From assembly GCF_000231055.2 (NCBI RefSeq), contig NZ_CM001466.1, forward strand, positions 3,015,608-3,079,607: DNA of 64,000 bases. Reading direction: 5' to 3'. The DNA comes from Saccharomonospora azurea NA-128 (lineage in GTDB: Bacteria; Actinomycetota; Actinomycetes; Mycobacteriales; Pseudonocardiaceae). Below the pieces are notes generated by a model. The model worked only from the letters and a program-made list of their open reading frames with translations. It was not told the DNA's origin and did not search any database. Each line of letters opens with the position of its first letter. Positions within the stretch are counted from its first letter, which is position 1. Below are positions 1 to 6,234 of the stretch, in pieces. Both the position numbers and the translations under genes were made by a program.

Positions 1-605
1 GCCTCGGCGAGCGTCTCGTTGCTCACCATGCCCGACAGCCCGTCGGAGCACAGCAGGTAACGGTCGCCCGCGCGGGCTTCCCGCACCGTGACGCTCGGTT
101 CGACCTCGTGGCCGGTGAGCGCCTTCAGCAGCAGGGAACGCTGGGGGTGGGTCGCCGCCTCCTCCTCCGTGATCCGCCCTTGCTCCAGCAGCTCGTTGAC
201 GAAGCTGTCGTCGCGGGTGATCTGGGAGAACTGCCCGTTGCGGAGCAGGTAGGCACGCGAGTCGCCGACGTGTACGAGACCCAGCCGGGAGCCGGAGAAC
301 AACACCGCGGTGAGCGTCGTCCCCATCCCGTCGAGGTCGGGATCGTTGGCGACCAGTTCGGAGATCGCCTGGTTCCCCTGGTTGACGGCGTCGCGCAGCT
401 GGGTCACCAGGTCGTCGCCGGGCTCGTCGTCGTCGAGGTGAGCCAAGGCGGCGATGACCACCTTGCTGGCCACCTCACCGGCGGCGTGGCCGCCCATACC
501 GTCGGCGAGGGCGAGCAGACGAGGGCCGGCATACACGGAGTCCTGGTTGTTGGAACGAACCAGGCCCCGGTCGCTGCGGGCCGCATAGCGTAGGACGAGA
601 GTCAT
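1..605 (-). CDS. pstP: PP2C-family Ser/Thr protein phosphatase PstP (3' end cut by window)
   Basis: This is the N-terminal ~200 residues of a PPM/PP2C phosphatase that dephosphorylates Ser/Thr kinases such as PknA/PknB and their substrates. The protein begins MTLVLRYAARSDRGLVRSNN. The metal-binding motif DGMGGHAAGE and the later GDSRAYL motif are both visible, as is LLCSDGLSGM near the window edge. The ATG at 605-603 overlaps the TGA of the upstream FHA gene (ATGA), so the two are translationally coupled. In mycobacteria the order is fhaA-fhaB-pstP-rodA-pbpA-pknA-pknB, and the same start of the order is seen here. The C-terminal membrane segment and extracellular part lie outside the window. 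Confidence 0.95.
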   Translation of the reverse strand, partial: MTLVLRYAARSDRGLVRSNNQDSVYAGPRLLALADGMGGHAAGEVASKVVIAALAHLDDDEPGDDLVTQLRDAVNQGNQAISELVANDPDLDGMGTTLTAVLFSGSRLGLVHVGDSRAYLLRNGQFSQITRDDSFVNELLEQGRITEEEAATHPQRSLLLKALTGHEVEPSVTVREARAGDRYLLCSDGLSGMVSNETLAE

Positions 606-1072
606 GGGCGAAGCTCGATCACCGTCTTGCCTATCCGGATGGGGACACCGAGTGGGACTCGGAGGGGTGCAGTGACCTTAGCCCGGTCGAGGAAGGTGCC
701 GTTGGTCGAGCCCAGGTCTTCGACGTACCACTCGTCGCCTCGCAGTGACAGGCGGGCGTGCCGTGTCGAGGCGTAGTCGTCGTCGAGGACGAGAGTCGAG
801 TCGTCGGCCCGCCCGATCAGGATCGGCCTGCCGTCCAGGGCGATGCGCGTGCCGGCCAGCGCCCCGTGGGTGACCACCAGTTGCCGGGGCAGCTTGTTCC
901 TGCCCCGTAGTGGCTTCTTCTCCTTGTTCCCGCGGCGGAGGCTGGGCACGTTGACCCGCAGCCCCGACGCCGCGTAGAGGTCCGAGCGCACCACGCGCAG
1001 CGCGGCGAACACGAACATCCAGAGCAGGACGAGGAATCCCACTCTGGTGAGTTGTACGACCAGCTCTGGCAC
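602..1072 (-). CDS. fhaB: FHA-domain membrane-associated protein FhaB (FipA-like)
   Basis: About 156 residues. An N-terminal membrane segment (about residues 8-26, VGFLVLLWMFVFAALRVV) is followed by a basic linker and a C-terminal forkhead-associated domain (about 85-150). The domain has the phosphothreonine-binding signatures GRADDSTLVL, STRHARL and DLGSTNGTFLD. FHA domains read phosphothreonine on kinases and partners; in mycobacteria FhaB links Pkn kinases to division and cell-wall synthesis. I chose the GTG at 1072, which gives PELVVQLTRVGF as N-terminus, because mycobacterial FhaB starts there. A longer frame reaches 1165, but its extra residues are low-complexity and lack a good ribosome site. 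The stop overlaps the pstP start. Confidence 0.93.
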   Translation of the reverse strand: MPELVVQLTRVGFLVLLWMFVFAALRVVRSDLYAASGLRVNVPSLRRGNKEKKPLRGRNKLPRQLVVTHGALAGTRIALDGRPILIGRADDSTLVLDDDYASTRHARLSLRGDEWYVEDLGSTNGTFLDRAKVTAPLRVPLGVPIRIGKTVIELRP

Positions 1073-1267
1073 CGGTTGTGTCAGCTCCCGCCTTCTCGCG
1101 CCCAACCTCTGGCGCCCATCGTCGTACGACCGTCCGCCGTGCGACTCATCGGCTCCACAGGTCACCCCGTGTGGCCGTCATTATGCGGGACACGCGTGTG
1201 GTTACCGTGCGGGACGCCGAAAGTCGTCGGTGGTCGGTCGGCTCCGCTCGTCGGACGCTCGCCGGAC

Positions 1268-2506
1268 TCAGCCCTGGGTGCGGAACACCAGGGAGGAGTG
1301 GCCGACCCTGATCACGTCGCCGTCGGCGAGCTGCCAGGTCTGCACCGGCGTGCCGTTGACCGTGGTGCCGTTGGTGGAGCCGATGTCGGCCAGCGTGGCG
1401 CTCTGCCCGTCCCACGTGATCTCGAGGTGGCGGCGGGAGACACCGGTGTCCGGCAGCCGGAAGTCCGCGTCCTGACCGCGGCCGATCACGTTGCCGCCCT
1501 GCTTCAGCGAGTAGGTCCGGTTGGAGCCGTCGTCGAGCTGCAGCATCGCGCTGAGCGGCCGGTTCGCGGGAGGCATGCCACCGGGGTAGCCGCCCTGCTG
1601 CGCGTAGGGGTCGGCGCCCGGCGCGGGAGCCTGTGCGGGGTAGCCGGCGGGCGGGCTCGGCGGCGCCGCGTAGCCCTGGTCGTAGGCGGGCTGGCCGGTC
1701 GGCGTCGGCTGACCGTATCCCTGGTCGTACCCGGGCTGGCCGTAGCCCTGGTCGTAGCCGCCGGGCTGACCCGGCTGACCGTAACCCTGGTCGTACCCCG
1801 GTTGCCCGTAGCCCTGGTCGTACCCAGGCTGGCCATAGCCCTGGTCGTAGCCCTGCTGGCCATAGCCTTGGTCGTACCCCTGCTGACCGTATCCCTGGTC
1901 GTAGCCCTGCTGGCCGTAACCCTGGTCGTAGCCGCCGGGCTGGCCGGGTTGGCCGGGTTGACCGTATCCCTGGTCGTAACCGGGCTGTCCCTGTCCGTAG
2001 CCGTACTGGCCCTGCTGGCCGTACGGGTCACCCTGGTCGTATTGGCCGTAGCCGCCGGGCTGGCTCATTGGTCGGTCTCCTGCGTCGCTCATTCGTGCCG
2101 ACCGCGTGAAAGTCCCGGCGTCATGTGCCTTGACGTCCGGGTCGACGGTCGAGCGGGTTCTGAACTTTCCAGTATGCAGCGCCTCGTTGCGCTCTAGCGA
2201 AACTACGACGTCACCATAGGTGTCCCAGCCGTGCTCAGCGAGATGCTCGGACACGGCTTCGGCGAGCATGCGGGTGACCCGCTGCCCGTCCGCCGCCATG
2301 CGGTCGTAGTCCTCGGCGCCCAACGAAACGACGTAGTGGTTGGGTGCGAGCTTGCGCCCGCCCGCGAGGTCTCGGACGTTGTCCTCACACTCCCGCTCCA
2401 GTTCCAACGCCACTTCTTGCGTGACGACGTTGCCACCGAATATTCGCGCGAAGGTATCTCCCACGAGGCTTTCGAGGCGCCGATCGAAGCGCTGCACGCG
2501 TCCCAC
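1268..2506 (-). CDS. fhaA: FhaA: DUF3662 plus FHA-domain protein with long Gly/Tyr/Gln repeat linker
   Basis: About 412 residues. The N-terminal domain (about 1-110, [20 protein letters not shown]) is the DUF3662 module of actinobacterial FhaA. A long disordered region follows, built from repeated YDQGYGQ units. The C-terminal FHA domain (about 330-405) carries [17 protein letters not shown] and [12 protein letters not shown]. FhaA binds phosphorylated partners; in mycobacteria it binds the MviN pseudokinase domain and restrains peptidoglycan synthesis. The GTG at 2506 was chosen because a GGAGG lies 7-8 bases upstream. A 195-base gap separates it from fhaB, so fhaB-pstP may have its own promoter. 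Confidence 0.95.
   Translation of the reverse strand: MGRVQRFDRRLESLVGDTFARIFGGNVVTQEVALELERECEDNVRDLAGGRKLAPNHYVVSLGAEDYDRMAADGQRVTRMLAEAVSEHLAEHGWDTYGDVVVSLERNEALHTGKFRTRSTVDPDVKAHDAGTFTRSARMSDAGDRPMSQPGGYGQYDQGDPYGQQGQYGYGQGQPGYDQGYGQPGQPGQPGGYDQGYGQQGYDQGYGQQGYDQGYGQQGYDQGYGQPGYDQGYGQPGYDQGYGQPGQPGGYDQGYGQPGYDQGYGQPTPTGQPAYDQGYAAPPSPPAGYPAQAPAPGADPYAQQGGYPGGMPPANRPLSAMLQLDDGSNRTYSLKQGGNVIGRGQDADFRLPDTGVSRRHLEITWDGQSATLADIGSTNGTTVNGTPVQTWQLADGDVIRVGHSSLVFRTQG
1661..1987 (-). repeat. In-frame tandem repeats encoding YDQGYGQ units in fhaA
   Basis: Nine copies of YDQGYGQ plus a degenerate tenth (YDQGYAAP) lie in the FhaA linker, some separated by PGQPG inserts. The DNA units of about 27 bp are similar but carry synonymous differences. 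The array is therefore not a very recent expansion, though it could still vary in copy number between strains. Confidence 0.9.
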
Positions 2507-2631
2507 CGGGACTACCTCCTTCCACGTGTACCTTCGGAGCCGATCGTATCGGGTTTTGCCGGTGAAACACGGGCCCCCGTGCAAGCCGTCCGATTCACCT
2601 TGCTACTCTGTTCTCACTGTCGAAGTTGCTC

Positions 2632-2714
2632 GGGCGAGTGGCGGAATGGCAGACGCGCACGGTTCAGGTCCGTGTGTCCGCAAGGACGTGAGGGTTCAAC
2701 TCCCTCCTCGCCCA
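2632..2714 (+). tRNA. tRNA-Leu (anticodon CAG)
   Basis: Acceptor arms GGGCGAG (2632-2638) and CTCGCCC (2707-2713) pair perfectly, with discriminator A2714. The anticodon stem CACGG/CCGTG encloses the loop TTCAGGT, giving anticodon CAG. The T arm contains GGTTCAACTCC. The extra stem-loop (GTCCGCAAGGAC) is the long variable arm of a class II tRNA. CCA is not encoded. It lies divergently upstream of fhaA. Confidence 0.97.
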
Positions 2715-2724
2715 CAGAGAAGAC

Positions 2725-2760
2725 GAACCGCCGCCGGGGAAGGTTTCCCGGCGGCGGTTC
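2725..2760 (+). terminator. Strong hairpin terminator after tRNA-Leu
   Basis: GAACCGCCGCCGGG pairs with CCCGGCGGCGGTTC around a short GAAGGTTT-like loop. There is no clear T run after it, as is common for terminators in high-GC actinobacteria. It lies 10 bases after the tRNA. Confidence 0.75.
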
Positions 2761-2792
2761 TGCGTTGGAGGGCTGTTAGAGGGCTGGTGGCC

Positions 2793-3854
2793 ATGGCTGG
2801 TGGGAACGAACGGTGGTCGGCCCGCACCAGGGCGATCGTGGCGGGGCGGCCCTCCGGCCAGGGGCAGCCGATGAACGTGCCGATCGCTCCCGCGAGCATG
2901 CTGGGCCTGGAGTACGCCCGTGAGGACGGCACGCCCACCTGGGCGGCGTTCGAGGCGGCGCTCGGGGATCTGGAGGGCGGCGACGCCGTCGCGTTCGCTT
3001 CGGGAATCGCCACGGCGTCCGCCGTGCTCGACGCGCAGCGCGTGGGCGCCAGGGTGGTGGTGCCGCGGGACAGCTACGCGGGCACCCGGAGCCACTTCGC
3101 GCACGAACAGGACGCGGGTCGGATCGAGGTCGTCTCGGTCGAGCCCGGTGACACGGGTGCGTGGCTCGACGCCGCGGCCCGCGCGGACCTGCTCTGGCTG
3201 GAGTCGCCCACCAACCCGAGCCTCCACGTGACCGACATCGCCGCGGTCGCCGCGGCGGCGCGTGAGCTGGAACACCGGCCGACGGTTGTGGTGGACAACA
3301 CCTTCGCGACGCCGTTGGGGCAGCAGCCGCTCTCACTCGGCGCCGACGTGGTGGTGCACAGTGCCACCAAGTTCATCGGCGGGCACAGTGATCTGCTCCT
3401 CGGGGTCGCGGTGGCGGGCGATCCCGAGCGCGTCACCGCGCTGCGGCAGGCGAGGACCCGGCTCGGTGCGACTCCGGGTGCGCTCGAGGCGTTCCTGGCG
3501 TTGCGGGGACTGCGCACGCTTCCCGTGCGCTTCGCCGAGGCGTCGGCGACGGCGGCTCGGCTGGCGCAGCGGCTCGCGGAACATCCCGCGGTGAGCCGAG
3601 TGCGGTATCCCGGGCAGGGAGCGATGCTCGCGTTCGACGTGGCGGACGCGGAGAGGGCCGACGAGGTCTGTCGGGCACTGCAACTGGTTCAGCACGCCAC
3701 GAGCCTGGGTGGCGTGGAAAGCACAATGGAGCGACGAGCGGCACGTCCTGGAGACGCGCATGTGGCCGCGGGGTTGCTTCGGTTGAGTGTCGGTTTGGAA
3801 GATCCCGAGGATTTGTGGGCCGACATAAACCGAGCGTTGTGTTCAGTGAACTGA
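2793..3854 (+). CDS. Cys/Met metabolism PLP enzyme (cystathionine gamma-lyase/synthase family)
   Basis: 353 residues of the trans-sulfuration PLP family. Visible signatures are ESPTNPSLHVTDI, VVDNTFATP, and HSATKFIGGHSDLLLG, with the Schiff-base lysine at about residue 193. The C-terminal part has the family's substrate loop (SLGGVES) and GLLRLSVGLEDPEDL. It would cleave or form cystathionine or a related thioether; lyase and synthase cannot be separated by eye. In actinobacteria this shorter form is usually annotated cystathionine gamma-lyase. The ATG at 2793 lies in a GGTGGCC context soon after the tRNA terminator. A GTTCAG/CTGAAC hairpin overlaps the stop. Confidence 0.88.
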   Translation: MAGGNERWSARTRAIVAGRPSGQGQPMNVPIAPASMLGLEYAREDGTPTWAAFEAALGDLEGGDAVAFASGIATASAVLDAQRVGARVVVPRDSYAGTRSHFAHEQDAGRIEVVSVEPGDTGAWLDAAARADLLWLESPTNPSLHVTDIAAVAAAARELEHRPTVVVDNTFATPLGQQPLSLGADVVVHSATKFIGGHSDLLLGVAVAGDPERVTALRQARTRLGATPGALEAFLALRGLRTLPVRFAEASATAARLAQRLAEHPAVSRVRYPGQGAMLAFDVADAERADEVCRALQLVQHATSLGGVESTMERRAARPGDAHVAAGLLRLSVGLEDPEDLWADINRALCSVN

Positions 3855-3974
3855 ACGCGCGCCTTCTTCCCTCCTTCGAGTAGTGGAATTGACGCCGTGT
3901 GTATGCTCCGCAACGACCGGTGTCTGATCTTCACCTGACTGGGTTTTCCCTTCCACTGTCTTCTTAGGAGACTC

Positions 3975-5177
3975 ATGAGCAGCAGAAGAACGTTGGCCAG
4001 GGTCGGCGCGCTCGTGGCCGGAACGGCTACCGCCCTGTCCCTCGGCGCACTTCCCGCATCGGCGGAGGGTGCGAAGGCGGACATCGTCGGCGGGGGCGGC
4101 GAGAACGGGTACAACGTCAACCTCGGCCAGGGTTCTCAGAACATGCAGACCACGCTGTTCACGCTGAACATCGAGGGCGGCAACACGCTGCGCGCGTACT
4201 GCGTCGAAATCAGCGTCAGTGTGGACCCGAGCCGTTCGTTGTTCGAAAGCCCGTGGGACGAATTCCCGAACGCGGACTCCCCGTTCCACTCCAACCGCGA
4301 CCGCATCAACTGGGTGCTGCACCACGGTTTCCAGGGCAAGAACCTCGACGCGCTCGAGGAGAAGCTCGTGGAGCAGGGTGTCGAGCTCCACAACGGACTG
4401 GACAAGCGGGAAGCCATCGCGGGTACGCAGGCCGCGGTGTGGCACTTCAGCGACGGCAAGGACATCGACCGGAACGACCCGTCGTCTTCCCGTGACGCCG
4501 GTGCGGACGCCGACGTGCTCGCGCTCTACGACTACCTCACCGGTGAGTCCAATGTGGGCATCGAGGAGCCCGCTCCCGCGTTGAAGGTGTCGCCGGAGAC
4601 CGCCTCCGGTGCGGCGGGTGAGCGGCTCGGCCCGTTCACCGTGGGCACCACGGGCGAGATCACCGAGATCTCCACGGAGCTTCCCGAGGGCGTCACGCTG
4701 ACCGACGCGGACGGCACGGAACTCGCCGCCGGTGACATCACCGACGGCACGGAAATCTACGTCGACGTCCCCGCCGAGGCCGAGGCGGGCGCGGGCGAGT
4801 TCTCGTTGAGCGCCACCGCGCACCTGGCCACCGGGCGCCTGTTCGTCAGCGAGGGTTACGACCGCAAGCCCGCGCAGTCGCTGATCGTCGCGTCGTCGGA
4901 GGACACCAACCTTTCGGCCAAGGCCGGTGTGGAGTGGAACGCCGCCCCGCAGCCGACCGAGCCGGAGGAGACCACCGAGACCCCGGCTCCGAGCGAGACG
5001 ACCAGCGAGGCGCCGGCTCCGACCGAGACGACGCAGCCCTCGGTGAAGCCGCAGGCGGACTCCGAGGACCTGGCGCAGACCGGTGCGTCGCCGATGGTGC
5101 CGCTGCTCATCGGGCTCGGCCTCCTCGGTGCCGGTACGGGCGCGATCCTGTTGCAGCGTCGCAAGAAAAGCGCGTGA
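3975..5177 (+). CDS. Cell-wall-anchored thioester-domain (TQXA) surface protein
   Basis: 400 residues. A signal peptide (ALVAGTATALSLGALPASA, cut near residue 31) is followed by a thioester domain. The candidate crosslinking residues are Cys76 (in AYCVEI) and Gln152 (in GTQAAVW), the pair that forms an internal thioester in TED adhesins of Gram-positive bacteria. A beta-rich domain (about 205-300) precedes a Pro/Thr/Glu-rich wall-spanning stalk (about 325-365). It ends in a sortase-type signal: LAQTG at 366-370, a membrane segment, and RRKKSA. LAXTG is typical of actinobacterial class E sortases. The start has AGGAG upstream. No sortase gene is visible in the window. The gene is monocistronic, with a strong terminator behind it. 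Confidence 0.9.
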   Translation: MSSRRTLARVGALVAGTATALSLGALPASAEGAKADIVGGGGENGYNVNLGQGSQNMQTTLFTLNIEGGNTLRAYCVEISVSVDPSRSLFESPWDEFPNADSPFHSNRDRINWVLHHGFQGKNLDALEEKLVEQGVELHNGLDKREAIAGTQAAVWHFSDGKDIDRNDPSSSRDAGADADVLALYDYLTGESNVGIEEPAPALKVSPETASGAAGERLGPFTVGTTGEITEISTELPEGVTLTDADGTELAAGDITDGTEIYVDVPAEAEAGAGEFSLSATAHLATGRLFVSEGYDRKPAQSLIVASSEDTNLSAKAGVEWNAAPQPTEPEETTETPAPSETTSEAPAPTETTQPSVKPQADSEDLAQTGASPMVPLLIGLGLLGAGTGAILLQRRKKSA

Positions 5178-5203
5178 CGCCTGGAGTCGTCCACTGAGAT
5201 GAT

Positions 5204-5245
5204 CGAAAGCCACCTCGCCCGCCTCGCGCGGGGAGGTGGCTTTCG
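5204..5245 (+). terminator. Hairpin terminator after the thioester-domain gene
   Basis: CGAAAGCCACCTC (5204-5216) pairs exactly with GAGGTGGCTTTCG (5233-5245) around a GC-rich loop. It covers an upstream in-frame ATG of the next gene, which argues for the later GTG start at 5266. Confidence 0.85.
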
Positions 5246-5265
5246 TCGTTGTCGGAGGACTTTTC

Positions 5266-6156
5266 GTGTACGGAGTCGCGCCACCGGAGCGGCTGGGCGA
5301 GTTCCGGCTCGCGGACGGTCGGGTGCTGGGCTGGAGCGAGTGGGGTCCGCCGACCGGTCGGCCCGTGCTGCTGTGCCCCGGGGCGGCGACGAGTCGCCGG
5401 TTGGGGTTCGGCTCCGATCACGTGCACGAGCTCGGTGTGCGGTTGATCGGTCTGGACCGGCCGGGGCTCGGTGTGTCGAGCCCGGCGCCGGGTCGGACAG
5501 TGGGCCGGACAGTGGGTCGGACAGTGGGTCGAGCACTGTCGGACTTCGCCGGCGACGTCGAGCAGTTCGTCGAAGCTCGGTGCGGTGAGGCCCCGGTCGT
5601 GGTCGGCTTCTCGCAGGGGGCGCCCTTCGCCTTGGCCTGCGCCGTGGCGGGCCTGCCGTCGGCTCTGTATCTCGTCTCCGCCGCCGACGAGGTCGCCCGG
5701 TGGCACGCGGCGGGTGCGCTCGACGGCCACCTGGCGACCCTCGTGGACCTCTGCGCCCGAGACCCGGACGCGGCCTACGAGCGGTTCCTCGCCTTCGACG
5801 CCGACGCCGTGCACCGCATGGTGTTGGCGGGAAGTCCGGCCCGCGACGCGGCGGTGTACGCGGAACCGGTGTTCGACGCGGCCTACCGGACGGCACTGGC
5901 GGAGGGGTTCGCGCAGGGGCCACACGGTTACGCCACCGACACCCTGGCCGCGATGCGTCCGTGGCGGCTCGATCTCGACCGCGTGTCGTGCGCGGTGGAA
6001 CTCTGGTACGGCGACGAGGACACCGGCCATTCCCCCGACAACGGGTGCACTCTGGCCGACCGTATCCCCGGCGCCGTGCGTCGCGTGTTGCCCGGGGAGG
6101 CCGGTTCGGTGCTGTGGACGTGCGGCGAGGCGCTGCTGCGGCGGATCGTGACCTGA
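5266..6156 (+). CDS. Alpha/beta-hydrolase fold protein, catalytic His apparently lost
   Basis: About 296 residues. It contains the oxyanion-region stretch LLCPGAATSRR, the DRPGLGVSSP strand and the nucleophile elbow GFSQGAP with Ser116. The late WYGDEDTGHSP segment resembles the acid-residue region of this family. The segment PGEAGSVLW stands where relatives usually read PGxGHxxL, so the usual catalytic His position appears to be Gly. A nearby His (in DTGHSP) could substitute, or the protein may be degenerate. GTG at 5266 is preceded by GGAGG. Residues near 77-88 are a TVGR triplet encoded by a DNA tandem repeat. The substrate cannot be inferred. Confidence 0.78.
   Translation: MYGVAPPERLGEFRLADGRVLGWSEWGPPTGRPVLLCPGAATSRRLGFGSDHVHELGVRLIGLDRPGLGVSSPAPGRTVGRTVGRTVGRALSDFAGDVEQFVEARCGEAPVVVGFSQGAPFALACAVAGLPSALYLVSAADEVARWHAAGALDGHLATLVDLCARDPDAAYERFLAFDADAVHRMVLAGSPARDAAVYAEPVFDAAYRTALAEGFAQGPHGYATDTLAAMRPWRLDLDRVSCAVELWYGDEDTGHSPDNGCTLADRIPGAVRRVLPGEAGSVLWTCGEALLRRIVT
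5493..5528 (+). repeat. Three 12-bp tandem repeats (TVGR units) in the hydrolase gene
   Basis: Three consecutive 12-base units of the form tcggacagtggg, the middle one with a single change. They are in frame and encode repeated TVGR. Confidence 0.9.
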
Positions 6157-6234
6157 CTCGTTCCCGCGTGGAGCGCGACCGTTAGTGTTCACCCCTCGTC
6201 GCGGCAACGAGCACGATCTGGTCGGGGGTTTTCC

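Noticed and set aside
1661-1987. Regularly spaced repeats resembling a CRISPR array
   Set aside because: They are in-frame coding repeats of FhaA with no unique spacers and no cas genes near.
2340-2792. N-terminal extension of the PLP lyase across the tRNA-Leu
   Set aside because: The open frame passes through a perfect tRNA and its terminator; the ATG at 2793 gives the normal family N-terminus.
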